A stretch of DNA of 64,000 nt. Origin: Euptelea pleiosperma. Lineage: Eukaryota; Streptophyta; Magnoliopsida; Ranunculales; Eupteleaceae. Every line of letters starts with the position of its first letter. The stretch's first letter is position 1. A model generated the notes under the pieces. That model did not search any database, was not told the origin of the DNA, and saw only the letters and a list, made by a program, of their open reading frames with translations. Position numbers and translations under genes: made by a program. The stretch is from positions 13,450,501 to 13,514,500 of the forward strand of contig CM068552.1 of assembly GCA_035048495.1 (NCBI GenBank), written 5' to 3'. Positions 52,510 to 63,488 of the stretch are shown here, piece by piece.

Positions 52510-54750
52510 GACCTACTTGGACCCCACCTCATTGAGATTGTTTTAAACTCAACTTTGATGCCGTGGGATACAAAAAAAATGGTTTGAGTTTTATCATTCG
52601 AAATAGTTCATGCCAATTGATTTTAGCAGATGGCATCTCTGACAGTGCAAACTCTGCAGAGGAGGCGAAGGCTATGTTGAATGGACTTCAAGCGTCTCAA
52701 AAAGCAAACCCAAAGCACATCATTGTGGAATTTGATGCGAAAAGTTTAATGGAGCTTTTGAAGAATATGGTTCGTCGTTGGCAGAATGGTTCACCTCCTC
52801 TATATGTGTCGAATCTTAGCACTCTCTTATTTCTTTTTCTTCTATAAATTTTTGTTATATTGGTCATCTCTTAAATGAGACCGCTCATATTATTGCCTTC
52901 TAAACAAAAAACTTTCGCTCTCCCCTAGTGTAACACCCTGAACATTTTCAGTATATTTAAAAAAAATTGATCATTTATTTATTTATATTAAATATTAATG
53001 TTTACTTGTGGTTGGATTATAATTATTGAGGTAGGCCTTTAGGATAAATTTATAAACTTTTTAGGTTTAAAATAACTCTAATTAAAGCTTAGTTAGTACC
53101 TATAGGTTTTAGGCATATTTTTGACTCATAATTAACTTAAAATAAAAATTTTAATATGTTGATAAATTTATCCATTTTAAAGTAACGAAAATTACTATCA
53201 ATTAATTGTTAAGAATGTTAATCCTATATCAGATATGTGAGAAAGTTGAGGATTTTAAAAACCTATCAATAGGAGTAAGGGCATAACACTTTCCGTATTC
53301 AAAAAATCGTTGAGAGCCTCTTCTAAAAAATATTTTTTTATAAAGAGAAAAGTTAGAAAAAAAAATTAGTCGATTCTCCAAATTCATGTGGGATAGAGTT
53401 TTTTCATCTTGATTTCTCTTCAATAATTAAGAGTCGTTGATCTTCAACATTGATCAAGAGTTAGATCAACTCTCCATTAAGGTAAATATACTCTTCTATG
53501 ATTTTTAATTAATTAATTTTGATTATACTCTTTGTATATGTATTGTACTCGAATGTATTGGAATTTTGAAGATTTATTAAATGATTAGATATTGAATTGT
53601 ATACATTTTTGAAGTGTGGGATTGTTCCCAATTGTTAAAAAAGTTTAAGCAAGGAAAGCCTAGAGCGTTTGGGTGCAACGCCTTAAATCCCTGCAGAAGA
53701 GTTCTTAGTTGAACTGCTCCCGGTGTGGAAAAGAGAAAAAGACCCATGGTGGGTTATTGGTTGCATGTACATATTAATTTTGGATCATAGTTTACTTCGA
53801 AATATTTGTTATTCTTGTTCTATACCTATACTTTACGTATAAATTATTACGTATAAACTATTGATTGATAGAACTGTCATAAATATGATGTAGTGATTAA
53901 ATCTTATTGGGCTTTCATAAGCTCACTGTTCAACTGATAATATTTTTTAGATTATTGGGGAATGGAATGAACGATTTAAAATACGGTATACCAAATAATA
54001 TTGAAGCGTTCATTGAAGACGCATAATTTTATTTATTTATTTTAATTTTATGATTGTAATAAATTAAATTTTGACTTTATTGGTCTATTTTGAACCCGAA
54101 TTGATTGATTTAATACTTTTGTTTTATTATTTGTATTTCAAAAATATAATCTGACTCACATGTAATGTTTCTGCCATAAATCAAATTATGTTTTTTTTCA
54201 ACAAAACTTGATAAGGCTAGTTGATAATAAAAATTTGTTACAATAAAATAGTAAATAATATTTTTGAGCAAAGTGCCTTCACAAAATATGCTTTAAATAA
54301 TTTTTCAATAATAAAGAATTAGTGAAATAATTTTTTATTAAAATTATATTTTTAGAAAATTCAACGCCTATCCGCTAAAATTTTGAAAAGTTAATTCAAA
54401 AAGCATATCAAACAGAAGTTTCAGCCAAAACATATTTACAAAATATATTTATTTTGATATATCATAAATTATAGTCATTTTTATAAATTATTTCAGAATA
54501 TTTTATTTTATTTTTAATTTTTACCATACCCTAGATCTTGGGTAAACATATCACTTTTCAAGCATTCGGGGCGGATCCGGGTGCCCATGTCCAGTGCGTG
54601 ACACCTGGTATGATTCACTTCTCCTCTCTATTAGCTTTCTGAGGACATATGTAAGGGCGAGACTCAGCTCCATGCCGGAGCTGAGGTCTTTTGTTGGTTT
54701 GTGGTGTACGTTGCCTTAATAAATGCATATCTTGCTTACAAAAAGAAATC
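52510..54750 (+). mobile_element. LINE 3' end (RNase H domain), interrupted by a solo LTR
   Basis: 52,520-52,800 reads WTPPH, stop, DCFKLNFDAVGYKKNGLSFI, IRNSSCQLILADGISDSANS, AEEAKAMLNGLQASQ and IIVEFDAKSLMELLKN, the RNase H-like domain found at the end of plant L1 polyproteins. A solo LTR occupies 52929-54603. The remaining LINE tail (about 54,604-54,750), ending CTTACAAAAAG, resembles the usual plant LINE 3' end. The 5' side is truncated; stops are present. Confidence 0.72.
52929..54603 (+). mobile_element. Probable solo LTR (Ty3-type)
   Basis: Begins TGTAACACCCTGAACATTTT and ends CCAGTGCGTGACA. CCTAG (52924-52928) and CCTGG (54604-54608) fit a 5-bp target duplication with one change. The 1,675 bp are AT-rich, without coding sequence, internal domain or second LTR. 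The strand is uncertain. Confidence 0.6.
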
Positions 54751-54794
54751 ACCTAATGAAAAATGTCCAAATATATGCATAGCAAGATATCACA

Positions 54795-55100
54795 AATCAG
54801 GTTGATTGTTAGCGTGTAGATCCATCAAGTGGTGGATCATTTATTCATGGGTGTGTGGGCCTGAAGGACTAAAAGCTTTTTTACGCGCTCTTCGACTCCA
54901 CGTAGAAAAAGAGTCAATATAAAAAACTTACTCCGTATACCTACGAATAGATGTTTAGCCCATCCTTAGTGGATCATCAAACCAGAGATTTCAAGCCATT
55001 ATATATTTGAGTATCCAAAAAAGAGCTAAAAACATCCCATAAAATCCTTAAATCCACCCGCTACCCATCTCCAAGTGGGATTATTTTTGGTGTGGAGATA
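54795..55100. mobile_element. Palindromic MITE, copy 9, decayed
   Basis: Contains CAGGTTGATTGTTAGCGTGT, GATCCATCAAGTGGTGG, ATGTTTAGCCCATCC and, at the right, GGATTATTTTTGGTGTGG. The order of arm pieces is disturbed, so it may be two half copies. Confidence 0.4.
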
Positions 55101-55107
55101 CAAGAAG

Positions 55108-55447
55108 CAGGGGTGTCAATTTTACCTGTTTAACCAGAACCGAATTAGAATCAGAACCAGAAATACCGATTCGGTTTCACATTTTTTGGAACCGATTTAA
55201 AAAGAACCAGAACCAGAACCGAATAAAAAATAATGGTCCCGGTTCTAGGTAGTTTAATATGGAACCGATAGTAACCGGAACAGAGATATAAATATAGTGT
55301 TAAAATTCTCATATTATCAAGATTTGATCCAATAAACCCAGAACCAAAACCGACAAGAACCACATAATCAGTTCCGGTTCCAGATCCATCATTTTGAGAA
55401 CCACCGGCCACCTTAGGAACCGAACCAGGACCCGTTGACACCCCCTA
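55108..55447. mobile_element. hAT MITE, second copy
   Basis: Starts CAGGGGTGTCAATTTTACCT and ends TTGACACCCCCTA. The interior repeats AACCAGAACCGAA/GGTTCCGGTT words in the same order as 52008-52384. The flanking duplication is not clean (ATACAAGA left, ATAACAAG right). Confidence 0.78.
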
Positions 55448-55455
55448 ATAACAAG

Positions 55456-56228
55456 AGGGGGGCCAAACACCCCTTTTAGGAAATACTGAAAAATAATGGA
55501 CACTTTATTTTAAAATGTTAACAAAAAATAAGAAAAATATTTTCGTTATTATGGCTGTTATAATGAGTGCTAAATTGAAAAAAAAAAAACAAAAAAACAA
55601 TAACAGTGTTCGAGTGTTACCGTTGTAAGGGCCGTTTGTCAAACCATGTTTCGAATTGCTCCATGTGCTGATGTTTCCAAAATATCACATGGCATGTATG
55701 GGTAAGTGGCATACCCATTTTTCAGGAAGTCAAGAGTTTAGGTGAAGGAAAGCCTGGAAGTTGCTGCACTTGTAATGCTACAGTGACTATGTTTCTGTCA
55801 TGGGGATGGATGGATGACATGTCCAATTAATCCAAGCAACTCTTTTGGTAGACCAACAGGAGCCGTTGGATTGACCATGTGAACAGTGTGCTCATCGTCG
55901 TCAATTAACCTCGACGTCATCCAATTCTATCACTTGAAAATCTTATCACAACGGGTTACGAAGTTTGCAACTCCTGCTTCTAGATACTACCATTGAACTG
56001 GGAAGACGAGGTGATGTGCGTTGAGCTTGGTAAACACAGTTTTATATATGTAACCTTAAGGGAGAGAGCTTATGCTGTCACCTTGCGACCGCAAAGGTCG
56101 CGATATTGAATATCACAGGTAGAGGTGGAGGCCACATCATTTTTAGAATATTTTTTTAAAACATGTGGATCCAACGTTTACATGTTGCCTTGAATATTGT
56201 GACTTTTGCAGTCGCAGCGAGGCCACAT
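55456..56228. other. Intergenic, nothing recognised
   Basis: No open frame with a known motif. The phrase GGCCACATCATTTTT occurs at about 56,130 and again at 56,220, just before the SINE-like unit. Confidence 0.4.
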
Positions 56229-56445
56229 CATTTTTTTTTTTTTTTGTGTAAAGATCGGAACCGAGTTGACCGCGGAGCAAACCAGGCTAGACCTGGGCTG
56301 GGCGAAGTCAGGAGAGGGGATTTCTACTCCATGGCACAACTGCAAAAGGAGGAAACCTGCCTTTGTGGGATTGAACTCACGACCTCCCACAAGAAGAGGG
56401 TACACACTAACCGTCTTCATTAGCTAGACGGATAGGTGTAAGTTG
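56229..56445 (-). mobile_element. SINE-like, tRNA-derived repeat
   Basis: On the minus strand GTCGTGAGTTCAATCCCAC resembles a pol III B box (GGTTCGANNCC) as found in plant SINEs. The unit ends in an A-run (plus-strand T15 at about 56232-56246). The A box is not clear. Open frames across it are artefacts. Confidence 0.5.
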
Positions 56446-56796
56446 TGGATGATGATAGTGCTAAGACCCAAACTAATACACCAAAAGCACCTAGGTGATA
56501 GAGGTGCGGAAAGTTTTAAGTCTTAATCTTTAGGATCGTAACAGTCCACCATGCTTCCAAGGCCAATGTACACTGTGTTTGACCCACTTTGAGGCGGTTT
56601 TCATTTTATTTCCCCATTTTTTTTTTATTCACTTTGTGTGAGCGAGCCCTGTCATTTTTTCTAGTACCCCTATTTTTCTCTCTTTTGAGCGAGCCCCTAG
56701 GTAGCTCTTTCCTCAGATCGCCCCTCCCATGACTTGAACACATGACGTGGGTTGGCTCTGATAGCAAATGTTAAGATCCAAACCAATACACTAAGG

Positions 56797-57338
56797 GTGT
56801 GTTTGATTGCACAGAAAAATTTTCTGAGAAAATACATCTTGGAAATGCCTTAAATGGCTGATTGATTGCAACTGAGAACACATATTTCGATCATGTGAGA
56901 AAATAAAGGCGCATTTTCAGGTGGAAATGAATTTTCACCTATCTAGATGGGAAATGAATTCCAGACTTAGTAGGAAAAATTATATAGAATTAAAATGGCT
57001 ATTGTGTTTTCCCAATGAAAATGCAATTTTCCCACTTGGCAATTGCATGGAAACTTTTTCTAAGAAAATACATATGGGAAATGCCTTAAATGGCTGTTGG
57101 AATGCACCTGAAGACACATAATTCAATCATATGAGAAAATAAAGGTGTATTTCAGGTGGAAATGAATTCTCACCAATGTGGAAGGGAAATGGATTCCAAG
57201 CTTGGAAGAGTTTTGTTCGGGGGAAGATTTTTGGATCATTCGTATTTTCACTTTTCATCTTTATCAAGTGAAAAAATAAAAGTGTGCATATTTTCTGGTG
57301 AAAACTGCAATTTTCCCACTTGCCAATCAAACACGTCC
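56797..57338. mobile_element. MITE with internal tandem duplication
   Basis: Ends GGGTGTGTTTGATTGCA and CCAATCAAACACGTCC. Inside, a block of about 240 bp occurs twice in direct order: GGAAATGCCTTAAATGGCTG at about 56,850 and 57,078; AGGTGGAAATGAATT at about 56,918 and 57,154; GCAATTTTCCCACTTG at about 57,021 and 57,309. Confidence 0.65.
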
Positions 57339-57694
57339 TAAAAGCACCTAGTTGATAGAGGTGCGAAAACAATCTGTATGCAATGTTACTACCCAAATAA
57401 AACATGCTTGAATCCAACGTCAACAATCATCAAGGAGTGGGATAAAGTGATAAGCATCCATGCGGTTAGTGGGCCCAAGAAAATGCATTCCGTAGGGCCA
57501 TCTCGATACAAGTTGAGGCCTAAGGTGAAGACTCTATACAAGGCCTTTTTTATATTTAATATATTAATATATATGATATTAATTAAAAAGTTAAACTCAA
57601 TATTATTGAAAATATTTATATAAAAATATATGGGAAAAAAATTAGAAGCAAAGGAACCCCAGTGTAGTTGATGCAGAGGTCTCGTGGCCCTACA

Positions 57695-57945
57695 TAGATC
57701 ATTTTTTAAGCCCAATGACTGCGTGGATGTTCAGCCCACCTATTGGTGGATAAACACACTAAAAATCAGTTTGATTGATGATTACACAAAAAATATGCTT
57801 GAATCCAACGGCTAGAATAATGTCATAAAAAGTGCTAAAATCTATGGCGAGAGATAATCAATCAGATTGATTTTTTGGTTTGTATATCCCATAAGGGGTG
57901 GGCTAAATATCCATATGGGGTTAGTAGGACCTGGCCGCTTGGGGC
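57695..57945. mobile_element. Palindromic MITE, copy 10
   Basis: Left arm: GCGTGGATGTTCAGCCCACC, GGTGGATAAACACAC, AAAATCAGTTTGATTG. Right arm: CAATCAGATTGATTTTTTGG, GGGTGGGCTAAATATCCATA. It lies beside the phrase GGGCGTTAGGCGACTGCCTTA, probably another repeat. Confidence 0.55.
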
Positions 57946-58446
57946 CTTCTCTCATCAAGGGGCGTTAGGCGACTGCCTTAATGGCCTTAAGGTAGAGCCG
58001 GCCCTCGCTACAAGGGTCTTCTAAATCCAAAGGTCCCTGCGTCTAGTATTTTTCCGTCCAACAACAGGCGATATTACCGTCATTCTTGACCTCAACAACA
58101 TTGTCAAATGCGTGTCACCTGCCTGATAGGTGGATACGATGGGAGCCCTTGAACCTGAGTATATTTTTTTGTGGGCCCTCTGGTGCTACCGTCTGTTTAT
58201 GAACCCACCTGATTTGACAGTAGAATATTGTAAAAAATTAGAATACTCTACTAATTTCATTCACAGATAGCATCATCTAAGATCCACATGCCCACATAGA
58301 GAAAGGGTCCACATTAAAAACTTGGTAGTTGAATTGAGCCTAGAGCTACTGAGCTAGGAGGTTTCCTCCGCATCAAACGAATGCCAGTGATTAGAGACTC
58401 ATCCCATTGGATATTGACACGTGACACTAAATATAGGAATTCGGTC

Positions 58447-58828
58447 CGAGTAAAACTTTAATGACAAGGCACAATATGAGCCACGTGGCATACTCTTATA
58501 GGACTCTGACCGTATGGATGTTTGGCCAATCCCTAGGTGGACCTACAAAACAAAAATCAGCCCGATTAATGATTTCTAGGCGTTGGATTGGAATTATTTT
58601 CATGGGCTGATTTTAACCGTGAGAATTTGAGCATTATTAACCGTTTTTGAGGTACAAAGATCCAAAGGTTTGAAATCACTAATCAAGCTTATTTTTGGTT
58701 TGTAAGTCTACCCAGGGATTGGCCAAACAGCAATACGGTCAGATTCCTCTAAGAGTGAAACACGTGGCTCATATTGTGTCTTGGCATCGACCTCGATTAC
58801 GGTGCCGTCATCAAAGTTTTACTCGTGA
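58447..58828. mobile_element. Palindromic MITE, copy 11
   Basis: Outer ends GAGTAAAACTTTAATGAC and GTCATCAAAGTTTTACTC. Arms: GCACAATATGAGCCACGTGG / CACGTGGCTCATATTGTG; GACCGTATGGATGTTTGGCC / GGCCAAACAGCAATACGGTC. Only the right outer arm holds the extra GGCATCGACCTCGATTACGG. Confidence 0.78.
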
Positions 58829-58837
58829 GTCGCCATC

Positions 58838-59222
58838 TAGCGAGCAAGACTTGCCTTGCCACTCGTGGTCAGGTGGAAATTTATTAGAGGACACTGACCA
58901 TATAGATGTTTGGCAAATTCCAAGGTAGACCTACAAACCCAAAATTAACCTAATCAGTGATTTCTAAGCCTTAGTTGAAGTCATTTTCGTTGGTTGATTT
59001 TAACCGTAGGAATTTGAGCATTGTTGACCATTATTTCCGTACAAAGATCAACGGTTTGAAATCACTAATCAGACTGATTTTTGGTTTGTAGGTCCACTTA
59101 CAGATTAGTCAAACATCTATACGGTCAGTGTCCTCTAATAAATTGCCACGTGTCTTATATTGTGGGTGATCAGTTAGCTACCTGACGACGGTTGGTCAGG
59201 CAAGTCTTGCTCCCATCTAGCT
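58838..59222. mobile_element. Palindromic MITE, copy 12
   Basis: Outer ends GCCATCTAGCGAGCAAGACT and AGTCTTGCTCCCATCTAGC. Inner arms: TTTATTAGAGGACACTGACC / GGTCAGTGTCCTCTAATAAA-type pairing and TGATTTCTAAGCC. The right arm keeps GCCACGTGTC. It starts 10 bp after copy 11. Confidence 0.75.
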
Positions 59223-59779
59223 AGTTCCCGTTCCCGACACCTATGCCGCGCACGGATAGTGACTAGAGCTAGAGATGGTGCAAGAAGTCAAAATAATTAA
59301 TTTGAAGTACAATATATATCATGCGGTGCACGTGCATGCTCGTGTCTGTGATTTGAGTCATTTGACCATGAGATATAGGACAAATTTTTCCAATGACGAA
59401 ATTACCCTTCCATAGTTGTTGGCACTGAGGCGATATCCAGGTATGCCGTAGGCGTGTGAGTTTATTTATTATTTTTTCCTATTTATTTTCCCCACTTCTT
59501 TTCTCTTTGGTTTCCTACTTTCCTCAGTATTTCCCCACTTTGTTCTTTTCCTTTAACTACCTTTTCTTATTATTTTTTCCGTTTCCCTGCCTCCATAGCT
59601 TCCTCCTTGTTTACATTTTTGCGAAAGAGAGGCGAATTTCAGCTCCTAGATTTGAAACACTCATCAATCGTGTAATCCTTTGCGACATGTTCATCTTATT
59701 TTTTATTTTTTGAAATAATTAAACAATTAAAAAGGAGTTATTCAAGTATTTTTTTTTTTTTTTTTGTGTGTAAATGATG
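59223..59779. other. Intergenic, nothing recognised
   Basis: A TC-rich plus frame (59456-59713, hydrophobic by composition) has no motif and is not called. T-runs at about 59,750-59,765. Confidence 0.4.
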
Positions 59780-60112
59780 ATAGGTCAAGGTTTAAAAGGG
59801 GCCGTTATAGCAGTGTAACGGACTGGCGGCATTACCCTTTTTCCGTTATAACAATTTGTAATGCTCAGGGGCAAAAATGAAAAATGACAAAAAAAATGAC
59901 ACTGCAATTCAATTTTTAAAATTTCAATTTCAATTTTTCAAAAACGGAAAATAACATAGATAACACCTTTTTTCACAAAAATTTCCAGAAAATAACGGTC
60001 GTTTTAATGGAAAAATAGCGGCCATTATAATTAACGGTACATAATGTAACGGGGGATGTCCTAATCCGTTATAACAGCCTTTCTTTTTGTTATAACAGCT
60101 GTTTTTTAAACC
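59780..60112. repeat. GTTATAACAG/GGCCGTT MITE-like unit
   Basis: Left end GGTTTAAAAGGGGCCGTTAT; right end CAGCTGTTTTTTAAACC. The interior repeats CGTTATAAC, AACGG and CCGTT words. It is related in end and word use to 10390-10580. Confidence 0.45.
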
Positions 60113-60301
60113 ATGTGATATGTAACTTCTATTTTTTTTTTATGGGGAGCTCACTGTATGAAAGGAAAAATGAAAAAACGTCACTGCACCAACAAAAAAA
60201 GTTGTATTATTGACGCCATTGACCGTTGGATTCAAAAGATCCTCAAGACCATGAATATCTTAAATCCAACGGCCAATGACCTCAACTACATCCCAAGCCA
60301 G

Positions 60302-60515
60302 CAAGCACGTTTGATTGCCAACTTTTCCTTGTTTGACAGTCGTTTTAAATTTGAAATTTTTTTACTAGAAATGAGATTTTCCCATCCAAGCCTGAAATTC
60401 ATTTATGTGTTCCATATAGGCGAGAATTCATTTCCATGAAAATCCACCTTAGTGTCTCACATAATTGAGAATTGTATATTTTCTCGAGTGCAATCAAACA
60501 CGCCCTACATGTAAA
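60302..60515. mobile_element. Short relative of the 56.8-kb MITE
   Basis: Ends CACGTTTGATTGCCAACTTT and GTGCAATCAAACACGCCC. The interior AGAATTCATTTCCATGAAAA is the complement of the GGAAATGAATT block in the 56.8-kb copy, so it stands in the opposite orientation. Confidence 0.55.
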
Positions 60516-61257
60516 TGGGGATGTTTTAGTCTTTTTGTAATTCCAAAAAAAATATTCAAATAAACCAATCACCTTTTTTTAGGTCACATGCATCACACAT
60601 GCCTCCCACTAGCAGATGTCTTTTATGTATTTTACATTGATCATGACACCAAAATCTCCCATGATAGAGATAACTAAAGGGTAAAAATTTGATGTTTCGG
60701 TAAAAAACAAATTTTGATGTTTGGCCCCTTCATGAAGCGCCATCTGTACAATTAGGGCTTACTATTTTGTGGGGACTGTATAGATGACTCCTTCTTAAGT
60801 CCCCAACATCAAATTTTGAAGGTCGCTCAAACATAAAAAAAAACTCCTAATCGAAGTTGTCCAAACGCACGTATACCTCTGTTTGATGTAAATCGGAAAC
60901 ATTAGCTCACAATGTATTGGGGGTCTGCGAAGATCGTAGTTGGGGTGTGGCCCGACGAGTGCGCTTGGGAGGAAGCGGGGCGTGCAAAGATGCGCCCTCC
61001 CTTTCTAATCTGTCATACTTTTCATCACTTTCAAGGCTTCGAAAATATTTACCACATTCTTTGTGAGAGGAATATGTGCAAGAAGAGTTGTGATCCTATA
61101 AGGTGTCCATCGCCGACGTTTACAGTGTGCCGTCCTCACGTCTCTTTTTTATTGGACAAAACCGTACGTACACCTCCATGCAAGTCCCCGCCAATTGAAT
61201 AGTCAGTATACAACTTGTCCAATGGAAAAATTAAAAAAAAAGGACACAAGCACCTTA
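60516..61257. other. Intergenic, no supported gene
   Basis: A 96-codon plus frame at 60912-61202 lacks any motif and is not called. Confidence 0.4.
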
Positions 61258-61500
61258 CAGGTTATTTTGCAAGGGATAACCCCGAGGGTTTAGTGTTGAT
61301 GGCCCAGGACTTTGCTCCAGAAAGCAAGAGGTTATGAGTTCAACTCTCCTTAGGCCACCCCCTGGAAGAGTATCACTAAGTAACTCGGTCTACATCAAAT
61401 CTCTACCCCATAACACTTGGCGCGTGTAGAGGGGTGACTAGCGTGTCGCAGGGGACTAGTCGGGTGCTCTAATAGGCCCAGGCCCAGATACCCTCAGCTT
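61258..61500 (+). mobile_element. tRNA-derived SINE
   Basis: GGTTTAGTGTTGATGGCCCA (A-box-like) is followed by GACTTTGCTCCAGAAAGCAA and AGGTTATGAGTTCAACTCTC, a B-box-like promoter at about 61,330. The tRNA-related head and the GGCGCGTGTAGAGGGGTGAC body fit plant SINEs. The 3' end is near a TATATATA run at about 61,508. Confidence 0.65.
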
Positions 61501-61534
61501 TGGGGGTGTATATATACTAGTAGATTACTAATAG

Positions 61535-61923
61535 AATGATTCATGCTATTCTTACTAATAGATTATTAATGGACGTGGGGCCCTCATGCAGATGAGTTAA
61601 GAACTGATTTATAGTGAGGATGATCTCTGGTCCATATCATGGAGATCATCCCCACAAAAAATCAATAATTTTTTAAACTTCTACCCCTATCAAATATGGA
61701 CCTAACTTTAACAGTCAAAAATGGATGGTCCAAAAATTTTCTATTTACAATCCACTTTTCATAAGGCTGCAAATATTGGAATTGACTGATTTTTTTTTGT
61801 GTGGTTGATATCCATGTATCCATGTTGAGAAGAACATCGTCACAAAAAATAAATCGTTAGCTCATTTGGATGTAAGCCCCATGTAAATTAGTCATTTAAT
61901 TAGTAAGAATAGCATGAGTCATT
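61535..61923. mobile_element. TIR MITE related inside to the 31.7-kb MITE
   Basis: AATGATTCATGCTATTCTTA plus CTAAT (61535-61559) is matched by its complement at 61899-61923 with one change. The interior has GGAGATCATCCCCACAAAAA and GGTCCATATC blocks like those in the MITE at 31656-32053. Confidence 0.7.
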
Positions 61924-63488
61924 TTATCCCAATCCATCTTCCATATAATAAGTGATAGTGGTTGTCTCCCCACTTAATCCCCCTCTTATAAGCTTCAACA
62001 AATAAGGGCCAAGATCTTATCCTCCCAAATGGATGGTGGATCTCAGCAACTCACACTCAATTTTGACAAATACTTTGTCCGATGCCGTGGGCACAGGACA
62101 CCCACTAGTATCTATAATGCAAGGGATCACCACTCTGGATTGAAAACCAGCTTGTAGTATCGATATCCTTGGTGTTGGAACCATAAGGACATATAATCTG
62201 CAACATTTTTAACTTGAAAATGAACTTTGCTATAGAAGACAAAGTTAAAAAAAAAAAGCTAAGTTCAAAGTTCCTGTAAACTCTAGTTTCCCCTTGCTCT
62301 TTCTCTCTAAAACTTTTACTGAAAGCATGCTTCTCTCTCTTTAGTATGTAGTTAAATAGGCTTTCTTCTATCTTAGAAGAAACGTCAAACTCTTTCGATC
62401 GCGATCAAAGCATTAAAAAGGTGGGTGTATAAAGCTAGTGTAGCTGGCCCGGTGGGGGCATGAACTTGTCGTTTTGTTTGGTGTGAAAAGAGAAAGTGAA
62501 TGCCAAAGCAATTTAAAGCTAAAACTAGAACCATTCTCACTAACTTTAGACTTGAAAAAGGAAGTCCAACGCTTGTTTCCAAGACTTTAAAAGGATGGTT
62601 TTTTTAATTTTATCTCCAACACATTCAGACATCTTATACTCTTTTTTCTTCTTTGAATCTTTGGCTCTTCTCCTTGTGCAAGGGCTGCCCAGCTTCTTCT
62701 TCTTTTTTTCTTAAGGCCCCCCCAATCTCTGATCTTTGCTTGCTGTTGAACATGACCATACTATGGCATTTGTGGAAAATTAGTTTAAAATTACTTTTTT
62801 TAGTGGAAATTTTTTGTGTTTAAAGAGAATCGTCGCACCGACTCGAGGTCGATTGACCTTCGACAGGCATATGGACCACATAACCAACTTATATTTATTA
62901 TTGTTGTTGTTTTTCTGATCCTGCTCTTGTTCTTGTTGTCGGAGGAAGACTATGGCCCTAGATAAAATGGAATGGCGAAACGCGATTCTAATGGGAATTT
63001 GTGATGAGGCGCTAATGATGATGATAGCGATTGTTATAGTATGTTCGTGGGTTTTAATTTTGATCTGCATCCTATTGGGCCGATAAGACGATGTTGATTG
63101 ATGTGATATTGCACCATATGGAGAAAGGACAAATGTGTGAAATGGAAATTTGTACCAGTAATATTAATGGTCAGGTTTATTCGATGGGCCTGGAAGCCCA
63201 TCCTACTATATGACTGGGCTTGGGCCCAAATCGTATTGACTATACATTATATTTGTTATTGGGCAAGAATTGTTCACTCCCATCATTGACCAAGCTGGTT
63301 TTGCGTTTAGCTATTTATTTTCGGGATGAAGTTGGGCAGAGCTTGGTTGCTGTTACAAATACGGCCATTCTAAAGAGGATGGCCTTTTTAGTGGAAATGT
63401 TTCATGCTTAAAGAGAATCATCACACCAACTCGAGGTCGATTGACCTTCGACATGTATATGGACCACCTCGACAGGTATATGACCTTC
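61924..63488. other. Intergenic, one duplicated segment, no supported gene
   Basis: An 80-bp segment occurs at 62799-62880 and again at about 63386-63468 in the same orientation. Open frames at 62,385-63,411 show no motif. Confidence 0.45.

Noticed and set aside
56163..56427. Frames on both strands around the poly-T run
   Set aside because: They are translations of the SINE-like repeat.
60912..61202. 96-codon open frame with several Cys residues
   Set aside because: Cys spacing fits no zinc-finger pattern I know, and there are no supporting gene signals.
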